This document shows, one piece after another, positions 9,813 to 18,601 of a DNA stretch of 64,000 bases (position 1 is the stretch's first letter; the number at the start of each line of letters is the position of its first letter). This DNA is from Planctomycetota bacterium. Its GTDB lineage: Bacteria > Planctomycetota > UBA8742 > UBA2392. Location: assembly GCA_027493625.1 (NCBI GenBank), contig JAOSKM010000003.1:911028-975027 (forward strand), in the 5' to 3' direction. The translations under genes and the position numbers were made by a program. The notes under the pieces are model-generated. The model did no database searches. It saw only the letters and a program-made list of their open reading frames with translations, and was not told the DNA's origin.

Positions 9813-11021
9813 TCAGGCGATCACGCCCGCGCCGCGCAACCCTTCAATTTCCAGCGCCGTAAATCCCGCCTGCATGAGCACCGCGTCGGTGTGCCCGCCA
9901 TAGGCGGGCGAGAACGGCAACTCGCCGCCCCTTTCGTTGAGCCACTCCGTCGGCACCGCAGCCGGCGGCAGCCGCACCTCGCGCCCGTCCGGCGTGCGCG
10001 TGCGCAGCGCGGTCTCGCGCACGAAGGGCAGCGCGGGCACCTGCTCGATGGGCGTGATCGGCGAGTGGGGAATGCCTGCGCGCGCCAGCACCTCGGCCAC
10101 CGCGGCACAGGAGTGCGCGCGCGTGATATCACCGATGCGCCGGTGCAGCTCCTCCTGCGCCGCGCGGCGGCCCTCGTTGGTGGCCAGCCGCTCCTCGGCC
10201 AGGCTTGCGAACATCGGGGCTTCCACGAACCGCGCCCACTGGGCGTCACTGCCGATCGCGACGTAGATGAAACCGTCACCGGCCGGGTACGCGTTGACCG
10301 GGATGAACTGCCGGTGGCGGTTGCCGTTGCGCCGGATCTCGTCGGGCGGGCTGCCCATCTCCAGCATGGGCAGGAAAGTCTGCAGCCACGACACGGCCGC
10401 GCGCGCCATCGAGATATCGATCATGCGCCCGCCGTTGCCGCGCTCGCGCTCCAGCATGGCATGCAGGATCTGGGCAAAAGCCTCGTCGCCCGCCTTCAGG
10501 TCGATCAGCGGCGGGCCGCACTGCATGGGCGGGCCTTCGCGCTCGCCGGTCAGGTCCATGTAGCCGCACAGGGCCTGCAATGCAGGGTCGTAGCCCGGCA
10601 CGTCCGGGTAGGCCAGGCCCATGGCGGAGATCGAGCACCAGATCAGCTCCGGCCGCGCGGCGCGCAGCGCAGCGTAGTCGATGCCCAGGCCCGCGTGATG
10701 GGCGGGCAGGGTGTTGGTGCAGAACACGTCGACCTCGAGTGCCTCGAGAATACGCGTGAGCGCCGCCTGCCCGGCCTCTGTCTTCAGGTTCAGGGCGATC
10801 GCCTCTTTGCCCGCGTTGGGCCCCACGAAGTAGCTGTGGCGATCTTCACCGGCGAAAGGACGGCCGATGTAGCGGTTGGGATCGCCCCTGGACTTGCGGC
10901 CGGGGATGGGCGTGGGCTCGATGCGGATCACGCGCCATCCCAGGTGCACCAGGCGCAGCGTTCCGTAGGGCAGGCTGAGGGCCTGCTCCATGCTGAGAAC
11001 CACCGGCTGTCGCTTTGCCAT
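9813..11021 (-). CDS. Family III CoA-transferase (CaiB/BaiF)
   Basis: A 402-residue CoA-transferase that moves CoA between acids through an aspartyl-CoA intermediate. The catalytic aspartate is recognisable in PDVPGYDPALQALCGYMDLTG at about residues 150-170, and NLKTEAGQAALTRILEALEV is the usual N-terminal dimer segment. The start is ATG 11021. It sits nine bases after the mutase large-subunit stop and 10 before the FAD subunit. In the Aromatoleum indoleacetate operon a family III enzyme (IaaL) transfers CoA between the two carboxyl groups of arylsuccinates, which would supply the mutase. The same role is inferred here from position. Confidence 0.9.
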   Translation of the reverse strand: MAKRQPVVLSMEQALSLPYGTLRLVHLGWRVIRIEPTPIPGRKSRGDPNRYIGRPFAGEDRHSYFVGPNAGKEAIALNLKTEAGQAALTRILEALEVDVFCTNTLPAHHAGLGIDYAALRAARPELIWCSISAMGLAYPDVPGYDPALQALCGYMDLTGEREGPPMQCGPPLIDLKAGDEAFAQILHAMLERERGNGGRMIDISMARAAVSWLQTFLPMLEMGSPPDEIRRNGNRHRQFIPVNAYPAGDGFIYVAIGSDAQWARFVEAPMFASLAEERLATNEGRRAAQEELHRRIGDITRAHSCAAVAEVLARAGIPHSPITPIEQVPALPFVRETALRTRTPDGREVRLPPAAVPTEWLNERGGELPFSPAYGGHTDAVLMQAGFTALEIEGLRGAGVIA

Positions 11022-11030
11022 GGCGTCTCC

Positions 11031-12625
11031 CTAGAACCTCACCGGCTCGCGGTAGCTGCCGAACACGTCCTTCAGCGCGCCGCAGACCTCGCCCACGCTG
11101 GCGTAGGCCTCCACGGCGTCGATCACGGCGGGCATCACGTTGGCGCCCTGGCGCGCCGCGACGCGCACGGCCTCGAGCAGCCTGGTCACGGCGGCGTTGT
11201 CGCGCTGGGCGCGCACGCGGTTGAGGCGCTGCACCTGCCTGCGCGCTTCGTCTTCGCGATAGGGGTGGAACTCCACCGGGCGCTGCTCCTCTTCTTCCTT
11301 GTAGATGTTGACGCCGACCTTCTTGATTTCGCCGCTCTGCAGCTTGCGCTCGCGCGCCCAGGCGTGGCGGTTTACCTCGGCCTGCACGCGGCCCTCCGCC
11401 ACGCCCTGCACGATGCCCCCGGGCGTCCAGCTCGGCCATGATGGCGCGGATCTTTCGCCTCCATCTCGTTGGTCAGGCTCTCGATGAAGTAGCTGCCCGC
11501 CAGCGGATCCACCGTGTCGCACAGCCCGATCTCATGGATCATGATCTGCATGGTGCGCAGCGACAGCCTGGCCGCGTGCTCGCTGGGGATGGTGTAGGCC
11601 TCGTCGTAGCTGCACAGGGCCATGGTCTGCGCGCCGGAAAGCGCGCTGGCCAGCCCGTAGTAGGCGCCGCGCACGATGTTGTTCTCAGGCTGCTCGATGG
11701 TGAGGCCGCCGCCGCCGCCGCCGGCGATCATGCGCATCTGCATGGCGCGCGGGTCGCTCACGCCGAACTCATCGCGCAGGATCTTCGCCCACAGCCGGCG
11801 CCCGGCGCGGAACTTGCAGACCTGCTCCCACAGGTTGCCGTAGATGTCGAAGTTGAACGTGATGGTGCGCGCCACCGGGTTCACGTCCAGGCCGCGCTGC
11901 ATCACGTGGCTGACGTAGGCGCGCCCGATCGCCAGGCCGTAGGCCATTTCCTGTGCCGGTGAGGCGCCCGACTCGCGGATGTGATAGCCGCACACGCTGA
12001 CGGCGCTGTACTTGCGCGCATGCTTCGCGCAGAACTCGATGGTGTCGCCCACCAGCCGGATCGAGGGCTCAACCGGGAAGATCCAGGTGCCGCGCCCGAT
12101 GAACTCCTTGAGGATGTCGTTCTGCGCCGTGCCGCGCAGCGTAGCCAGGTCATAGCCGCGCTTGCGCGCCATCGCGAAGTACATCGCCATGATCGGCACG
12201 GCCGAGCCGTTGATCGTCATCGAGACCGTGATGTCGTTCAGCGGGATGTCCGCAAACGCCTCCTCCACGTCGGCCAGGGTGTCCACCGCCATGCCGACGC
12301 GCCCGACCTCGCCCTCCGCCATGGGGTCGTCGGAATCCAGCCCGCACTGGGTGGGCAGGTCGAACGCCACGTTCAGGCCGGTGTTGCCGTTCTTGATCAG
12401 GAACAGGAAACGCTCGTGCGTCTCGGCCGCGGTGCCGAAGCCGGAGTACTGCCGCATGGTGAAAGGGCGCTCGCGGTACATCAGCGGGTGGATGCCGCGG
12501 GTGAAGGGGAACTCGCCGGGCCGCCCGACGCCGGCGTCGCCGCCGGACTGCGCGAGCTCTTCGGGGCCGTAGACGGGCTTGATCTCGAGGCCCGATTCCC
12601 AGGTTACGGGTGTGTCGTCGCTCAT
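11031..12625 (-). CDS. B12-dependent acyl-CoA mutase large subunit, two frameshifts
   Basis: Catalytic TIM-barrel subunit of the methylmalonyl-CoA mutase family; the B12 domain is the separate upstream gene, as in isobutyryl- and 2-hydroxyisobutyryl-CoA mutases. The start is ATG 12625. RPFTMRQYSGFGTAAETHERF carries the tyrosine that in methylmalonyl-CoA mutase (Tyr89) contacts the free carboxylate, and VEPSIRLVGDTIEF carries the matching arginine (Arg207). Both residues favour a succinyl/malonyl-type substrate over isobutyryl-CoA. Two extra bases about 30 apart (in the T-run 11453-11455 and the G-run 11421-11423) break the frame near residue 390. Removing them gives a continuous 530-residue protein, so this is probably a functional gene with sequencing errors. 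Confidence 0.88.
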
Positions 12626-13026
12626 GGCCTTGCCTTCCCGCGCACGAACTGCACGATTTCGTCGAAGGGCGTCGAGGTCGGGAAAATGCCCGCCACGCCG
12701 ATCTCGCGCAGCGCCGCGAAGTCCTGCTGCGGGATGTTGCCGCCCACCAGCACCGTGACGTCTTCAGCGCGCTCAGCCTTCAGCAGCTCGCACACCTTGC
12801 GGGCCAGGCTCAGGTGCGCGCCCGACAGCACCGACAGCCCCACCACGTCCACGTCCTCCTGCACGGCCGCGCGGGCGATTGACTCCGGTGACTGGCGCAG
12901 GCCGGTGTAGATCACCTCCATGCCCGCATCCATCAGGGCGCGGCAGACCAGCTTGGCGCCGACGTCGTGGCCATCGAGGCCGGGCTTGGCGATCAGCACC
13001 TTGATCGGTCGGGTTGCAGCGTTCAT
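12622..13026 (-). CDS. B12-binding small subunit of acyl-CoA mutase
   Basis: A 134-residue cobalamin-binding subunit. It has the DxHxxG signature as LDGHDVGAK near residue 19, where the histidine replaces dimethylbenzimidazole as the lower ligand. SVLSGAH and VLVGGNIP supply the other two loops of the Rossmann-like B12 fold. The length matches stand-alone small subunits such as IcmB and HcmB. It overlaps the large-subunit gene by ATGA (start of the large subunit at 12625), and its own ATG overlaps the dehydrogenase stop in the same way, so expression is coupled. Confidence 0.93.
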   Translation of the reverse strand: MNAATRPIKVLIAKPGLDGHDVGAKLVCRALMDAGMEVIYTGLRQSPESIARAAVQEDVDVVGLSVLSGAHLSLARKVCELLKAERAEDVTVLVGGNIPQQDFAALREIGVAGIFPTSTPFDEIVQFVRGKARP

Positions 13027-14143
13027 CGCACCATCCCCTTGCCAGGTTGCCCCGCAGAATTTCGGACGTGCCGCCGCCGATCAGCGTGAAGCGCGCGTCG
13101 CGCAGGTAGCGCTCGACGGGGTACTCCGCCGCGTAGCCGTACGAGGCCAGCACGCGGCAGGCGCGGTCGCAGATTTCAACCGCCTTCTCCGAGGCGAACA
13201 GCTTGGCCATCATGGAGCCTTCGCTGTTTTCGGCGCCCTGCATGCTGTTCCAGGCCGACCACAACACCAGCGCGCGCGCGGCCTCAAGGCCGGTGCGCAT
13301 CTCGGCCAGGTGGGCCTGCACGGCCTGGAACTCGCAGATCGGCTTGCCGAACTGCCGGCGCTGGCGGCTGTAGGCCAGCGCATCCTCAAAGGCCGCGCGG
13401 GCCACACCCAGGGCGAGCGCCGCGGTCATCAGGCGGATCTCGCACAGGATCTCGCGCAGGCTTTCCATGCCGGCGCCGCGCGCACCCAGCATGCAGGCGG
13501 CGGGCGCGTCGTCGAAGCTGACCTCAGACGTCAGCGAGGCGCGCACGCCCATCTTGTCGATGTCGCGCCCGACCAGCAGGCCGGGTGAGCCGCGCTCGAG
13601 CAGGAAGACGCTCAGCTCGCGCTCGCCGGTGCGGGCGAACACCGTGAACATGTCGGCCACCGGCGCGGAGGTGACCCAGGTCTTGCGCCCGGTCAGGCGC
13701 CAGGCGCCGTCGCGCTGCTCGGCGCGGGTGGTCATGGAAAACAGGTCGCTGCCCGCGTCGGGCTCGGTCATGCAGATCGCGCCTACCACCTCGCCGCGCA
13801 GCGCCGGGGCCAGCAGGCGCTCGCGCACTTCGCCCTGCGCGTGGCGCTGCACGAAGAAGGTGCCCATCAGCGACTGCATGGTGCAGGCTGCCGCCACCGC
13901 CAGGCTGCCGCGCGCAATCTCCTCCACGGCGAGCAGGTAGCTGAGCAGGTCCGCGCCGCTGCCGTCCGGCGCGGGGTAGCGCATGCCGAAGAAGCCCAGC
14001 TCGCCGGCGCGCCGGAACAGCTCGGCGGGGAAGCGCGGCTCGCGGTCGAGTTCGGCGGCCAGCGGGCGCACTTCGCGCTCCGCGAACTCGCGGAACAGGT
14101 CGCGCGTCGCCTGCTGCTCTTCGGTCAGTGTAAAGTCCAGCAC
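13023..14143 (-). CDS. Acyl-CoA dehydrogenase lacking canonical catalytic Glu, one frameshift
   Basis: A 373-residue FAD-dependent acyl-CoA dehydrogenase. The start is GTG 14143, giving VLDFTLTEEQQATRDLFREF, with GGGAG upstream and one base after the preceding stop. FAD/substrate loops ICMTEPDAGSDLFSMTT and the YSRQRRQFGKPICEFQ helix are standard. The residue aligning with MCAD Glu376 is Gly in FTLIGGGTSEIL, and the alternative position used by isovaleryl-CoA dehydrogenase (LDLER) reads LCEIR, with Ile there. A decarboxylating enzyme does not need that base: IaaF of Aromatoleum oxidises benzylmalonyl-CoA with loss of CO2. One base is missing in the C-run 13035-13038. Adding it ends the protein LARGMVR with a TGA that overlaps the next ATG. 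Confidence 0.88.
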
Positions 14144-14144
14144 C

Positions 14145-15888
14145 TTACTCCCTCGCGCCGCGCAGCCGCGCGGTCTCAGAATCATCCAGCTCCAGTGTCT
14201 GCGGGTTCACCGCCACGCCGTACACGTCTCGCGCGGCATCCACGCTGATCACGCCGTCACGCACTTCATTCAGCACCTTCACGGCCGGGCGCTGTTTCGG
14301 GTCGCCGTAGCCGCCGCCGCCGCCCGCATGCTGGTGGTACACGGTTCCCTCCGGCACGCCGCGCACGATGTCCTTGGTTGTCGGCCGATGCAGGGTGCCG
14401 TCCGGGTGTCGCAGCTCGATGAAGTTCAGCGTGCCGTCGCCGCCGCCGAACAGGCCGAAGGCGGGCTCCACGTCGCCGTCTCCGAAGGTGACGATCTGTG
14501 TGTCCCTGCCGCCCATGCGGTAGATGGTTTCGACGCCCAGGCCGCCGCGGAACCTGCCCGGGCCCGCGGAGTCGGCCAGGAATTCGTGCTTGAGCAGCAG
14601 GTGCGGGGGTCTGCTGCTCGAACATCTCATAGTCCTGGTCCAGCAGGCCGCCGGAGGCGTCGATCATGCCGATGTGGTCGTAGCCGTCGCAGTCGCGCAT
14701 CGCGCCGGAGCCGCCCTTCAGGCCCATGAACAGGATGTCGACGTAGGGCTCGTTCTTGCGGGTGTCCTGCCCCGTGGAAAGCGAGCACAGCAGGTTGTTC
14801 CAGCCGGCCGTCACGCGCCCGGGGATCACCGGCGCCAGCGCGCGCATGATCGCGTCGGCGTTGGGCGGGCACAGGTGGTTGCCGAAGGTGGTGGCGGCCG
14901 GGTAGGCGGCGTTCAGGATGGTGCCTTCCGGGATGATGATCTCGATCGGCTCGGTCATCCCGTGGTTGTGGGGAATGTTTGGGTTCACCATCTGCAGGAA
15001 GGTCAGCAGCGTGGCCGACGCGCTCGAGGTGTAGGTGCCGTTCACGAAGCCGGTGGTCTGGGGGTCGGTGCGGCCGTAGTCGAACACGATGCGCCCGTCC
15101 TTCACGGTGACCTTGACGCGGATGGTGTACCTGCTGCCGGGCGTCTTGCCGTCGTAGTAGACCTGGCCTTCGCCCTCGTAGACGCCCTCGGGGATGGCGC
15201 GGATCTCGGCTTCCATCATGCGGCGTGAGGCCTCGAACAGCGCCTGCTTGTGGGCCTCGAAGCGCTCGAGCCCGTACTTGCGCACGAGCGCGGCCAGCCG
15301 CCGCTCGCCGACCGTGCAGGCGCCGATCTCCGCGCGCATGTCTTCCTCTACGATCGGCAGGCGGATGTTGGCGAAGATCAGGTCCCACACGTCGCGCCGC
15401 AGCTTGCCGCGCTCGATCACCTTCACGGCCGGGATGCGCAGCGCCTCCTGCCACACCTCGGTGGCGGCCGGGTTGTAACCGCCGCGCACGGCGCCGCCGA
15501 TGTCGGCCATGTGGCCCTTGGCGGCCGCCCAGCCGACCAGCGTGTCGTCCACGAAGATGGGCTTGAACGCGGCCACGTCGTTGTTCTGGTTGCCGAGCGA
15601 GAACACGTCGTTGTGGAAGAACACGTCGCCCGGGTAGATCTCGCCGCGGAACTTCTGCGCGATGTGTTGGCACACCGGGCTGAGCGAGAAGCTGAGGATC
15701 GGCAGGTTCTCGGTCTGCTCCAGCATGCGGCCTTGCGCGTCGTACAGGCCGGTCACGAAGTCCTTGGCTTCGCACAGGATGGGCGAGCGCGTGGTCTTTT
15801 CCATGCAGATGCTCATCTCGTCGGAGATCGCCTTGAGCGCGCGCCCGATGATGGAGACCAGCACCTTGTCCACCTTGACGTCTGCCAT
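14145..15888 (-). CDS. Hydantoinase/oxoprolinase B subunit (HyuB-like), one frameshift
   Basis: Subunit B of the ATP-dependent hydantoinase/5-oxoprolinase/acetophenone carboxylase superfamily, which opens cyclic amides using ATP. The start is ATG 15888 with GGGAGAG upstream. Family features are DVFFHNDVFSLGNQNNDVAAF, AAAKGHMADIGGAVRGG and FGNHLCPPNADAIMRALAP. An extra base in the G-run 14605-14609 breaks the frame near residue 425. Removing it joins EMFEQQTP to HLLLKHEFLADSAGPG, giving about 580 residues, the normal length. It follows the A subunit by two bases. In the indoleacetate scheme this pair would cleave the lactam of the 2-oxo-indole intermediate. Confidence 0.9.
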
Positions 15889-15890
15889 GG

Positions 15891-17978
15891 CTACTCTCCC
15901 TTCCTGTCCTGCTTTGCGGTCAGCAGGCAGCTTCCGTGGTGGTCGATCAGCGCGCGGAAGCCCTCGGTCACCACGATGGTGGTGTCGGCGCGCTCGATCA
16001 GCGCCGGGCCCTCGATGGCGTGGCCGGCGGCCAGGCGCCCGGCGTCGTAGACCGGCAGGTTTGCGAAGCTGCGGCGCTCCGGCACCCAGGCGCGGCGCGT
16101 ACCCTTCAGCGCCTTCTCGAGCGGCTGATCGGCGGGCGCGACTTGCGGCGGCGTGGGGCGCTCGACGCACCCGCGCGAGACCAGGCGCACGTTGATCAGC
16201 TCGATGCCCGTGCCCTCGGCCGAGAGGTCGTAGCCGTACAGGCGGTTGTGCTCGCCATGGAACAGGTCGCCGATGGCGGCGTAGTCGCCGGCCTCGACGG
16301 CCTGCAGCGGAACGGCCACAGCGACCTCGTGGTACTGCTTGAGGTAGCGCAGGTCGAGCACCAGCTGGTGGCTCATGCGCTCGGGGCTGACGCCCTCGCG
16401 CCCCAGCTCGGCCGCGCCTTCCTCCATCATCTCGCGGGCGAGGCCGCGCAGCCTGGCGGGATCCAGCTCGTGCAGGCGGCTGACGCAGGTGCGCACGTAG
16501 TCGTGGCGCAGGTCGCACATCAGCATGCCGGTGGCACACAGCACCGAGGCGGTCGGCGGCACCACCAGGCGCGGCATCTCGAGCTCGGCGGCGATCATGC
16601 AGCCGTGCAGGGCCCCGGCGCCACCCGCCACCACCAGCGGGAACTCGCGCGGGTCCAGCCCGCGCTTGACCGTGATCTCGCGAACCCCGTGCGCCATGTT
16701 GGTGTTGATCACGCGGTACATGCCGACGGCCGCATCCTCGACCGAGAGCGACAGCGGCTCGGCCACGTGCCTGCGGATTGCCTCGGCGGCCGGCTCGGGG
16801 CGCAGGCGCAGGCTGCCGCCCGCGAAGCTCTCCGGGTCCAGGTAGCCGAGTACCACGTTGGCGTCGGTGCAGGTCGGCAGCTCGCCGCTGCGCCCGTAGC
16901 AGGCGGGGCCGGGCTTGGCGCCCGCGGACTGCGGCCCCATGCGCAGCAGGCCGCCCTCGTCGATCCAGCCGATGCTGCCGCCGCCCGCGCCGATGGTGAC
17001 GATGTCGAGCATGGGCACGGCCACGCGCAGCCGGTCCAGGTCGCACTCGTGTGTCATGGCCGCGCTGCCGCCGCGCACCAGCGAGGCGTCGAAGCTGGTG
17101 CCGCCCATGTCGACCAGGATGCAGTCTTCGTCGCCGTGGGGACGGGTGTAGGCCACGGCTGCCGAGGGCCCGCCCGCCGGGCCGGAAAGCAGCGTGGCCG
17201 AGGGGCGGCGGCGCATCACCTCGGGCAGCGCCACGCCGCCGTTGGACTGCATGATCAGCAGCACGCCGTTGAAGCCGGCCTGCGACAGGCGCGCCGTCAG
17301 GCTTTCCAGGTAGCGGTTGAGGATCGGCCCCACGTACGAGTTCAGGACCGTGGTCGAGACCCGGTTGTAGAAGCGGATGGTCGGCAGCACCTCCGTCGAG
17401 ACGCTCAGGTACGCGCCCGGCAAGGCCTCGCGCACGATGGCGGCCGCCTGCTGTTCGTGGGCGGGGTTGGCGAACGCGTTCATGAAGCAGATTGCCACCG
17501 CCTCGACGCCGTCGCGCGCGAACGCGGCGACGGCCGCGCGCACGTCTTCGGTGTTCAGCGGCTCGAGTTCACGGCCCGCGTAGTCGAGCCGCCCGCGCAC
17601 CGCCAGGCGTCGGCGCCGCGGCACCAGCGGCACGGCGTTCAGGAAGCGGTTGTTGTACTGCTCTTCGCGGATGCCGCGGCGCATCTCCAGGGCGTCGCGC
17701 ACGCCCGCGGTGGTCAGCAGCCCGGTTTTCGCGCCGTTGCGGGTCAGGGTGGCGTTGGTGGTGACGGTGGTGCCGTGGACGATGGTGTTCACGCGCGCCA
17801 GGAAATCGCGCAGCTCAAGGCCCCGGCCCGCGGCCAGCTGGTTCAGCCCCTCCAGCAGGCCGATCGAGGGGTCGTCCGGCGTGGAGAGCGTCTTGGCGGT
17901 GGTCACGCCTTCCTCGTGCGACCACATGAAGAAGTCGGTGAAGGTGCCGCCCACGTCGATACCGATGCGATAACTCAT
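15891..17978 (-). CDS. Hydantoinase/oxoprolinase A subunit (HyuA-like)
   Basis: A 695-residue ATP-binding subunit of the hydantoinase/5-oxoprolinase family with an acetate/hexokinase-type fold. The phosphate-binding loop IGIDVGGTFTDFFMW is at residues 5-19, VHGTTVTTNATLTRNG near residue 70 is the usual second loop, and ILVDMGGTSFDASLV near residue 290 is the adenosine/catalytic element. GAGGGSIGWIDEGGLLRMGPQSAG is also highly conserved in this family. The ATG overlaps the IorB stop by ATGA and the B subunit follows after two bases. Hydantoinases of this type open lactam or imide rings while hydrolysing ATP; alternative superfamily activities are acetone or acetophenone carboxylation. Confidence 0.92.
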   Translation of the reverse strand: MSYRIGIDVGGTFTDFFMWSHEEGVTTAKTLSTPDDPSIGLLEGLNQLAAGRGLELRDFLARVNTIVHGTTVTTNATLTRNGAKTGLLTTAGVRDALEMRRGIREEQYNNRFLNAVPLVPRRRRLAVRGRLDYAGRELEPLNTEDVRAAVAAFARDGVEAVAICFMNAFANPAHEQQAAAIVREALPGAYLSVSTEVLPTIRFYNRVSTTVLNSYVGPILNRYLESLTARLSQAGFNGVLLIMQSNGGVALPEVMRRRPSATLLSGPAGGPSAAVAYTRPHGDEDCILVDMGGTSFDASLVRGGSAAMTHECDLDRLRVAVPMLDIVTIGAGGGSIGWIDEGGLLRMGPQSAGAKPGPACYGRSGELPTCTDANVVLGYLDPESFAGGSLRLRPEPAAEAIRRHVAEPLSLSVEDAAVGMYRVINTNMAHGVREITVKRGLDPREFPLVVAGGAGALHGCMIAAELEMPRLVVPPTASVLCATGMLMCDLRHDYVRTCVSRLHELDPARLRGLAREMMEEGAAELGREGVSPERMSHQLVLDLRYLKQYHEVAVAVPLQAVEAGDYAAIGDLFHGEHNRLYGYDLSAEGTGIELINVRLVSRGCVERPTPPQVAPADQPLEKALKGTRRAWVPERRSFANLPVYDAGRLAAGHAIEGPALIERADTTIVVTEGFRALIDHHGSCLLTAKQDRKGE

Positions 17979-18601
17979 GCCCGCTCCGCCTCCTTGCCGG
18001 ACTGCTGCATTGACGCGTCAATACCCAGGCGCCAGGCCCGCAGCGTGGTTTCCAGGACGCGCGGGGGCGTGAAGTCGCGCATTGCCTGTTCGAACTGCCG
18101 TTCGCTGACCGGCAGCCGCCCGGCGCCCACCAGCACGCCCAGCATCACGGGGCTGACCGCCCGGGCGGCGCCCGCCCGCGCGGCCAGCGCCGAGGCGTCA
18201 AGGCTGTGCACCCGGGCTCCCCGCGCGGCCAGCGCCTGCTCGATCTGCGGCAGGCTCGGGTAGGGACGGCCCAATGCCCCCAGCGTGGCGGGCACCAGCG
18301 TCGCGGTGTTGAGCCACACCTGGGCGCCCGGCTTCAGGCGCGCGGACGCGCGCAGGGCCTCCAGCGGCTCCAGCGCCAGCAGGCAGTCGCAGGCGCCCGC
18401 GCCCACGAAGGCCGTGCGGCCCGGGCCGATCACCACGGTGGCCTCCACGCTTCCGCCGCGCTGCGACATGCCGTGCAGCTGCCCGATCCGCACAGGCAGC
18501 CCCGCGGCCAGCGCCGCTTCGCCGATCACGCGCGCGCCGGTCAGCACGCCCTGGCCGCCCACCCCGGCCAGCAGGATTCGCAGGCTGGTATCCGCGCTCA
18601 T
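17975..18601 (-). CDS. iorB: Indolepyruvate oxidoreductase beta subunit (IorB)
   Basis: A 208-residue gamma-domain subunit of 2-oxoacid:ferredoxin oxidoreductases. I choose ATG 18601, which overlaps the alpha-subunit stop by ATGA, because it starts directly at the domain. LLAGVGGQGVLTGARVIGEAA is the hallmark glycine-rich opening and QLHGMSQRGGSVEATVVIG is the conserved family loop. The length matches IorB (about 200). Together with the fused alpha subunit it should decarboxylate an arylpyruvate such as indolepyruvate to the arylacetyl-CoA. Aromatic specificity is inferred from the IorA-like partner; phenylpyruvate or phenylglyoxylate are alternatives. Confidence 0.9.
   Translation of the reverse strand: MSADTSLRILLAGVGGQGVLTGARVIGEAALAAGLPVRIGQLHGMSQRGGSVEATVVIGPGRTAFVGAGACDCLLALEPLEALRASARLKPGAQVWLNTATLVPATLGALGRPYPSLPQIEQALAARGARVHSLDASALAARAGAARAVSPVMLGVLVGAGRLPVSERQFEQAMRDFTPPRVLETTLRAWRLGIDASMQQSGKEAERA

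Noticed and set aside
15936..18263. A 775-codon plus-strand frame opposite the hydantoinase genes
   Set aside because: Its translation is low-complexity (Val/Ala/Arg/His-rich), and the minus-strand genes have clear motifs and lengths.
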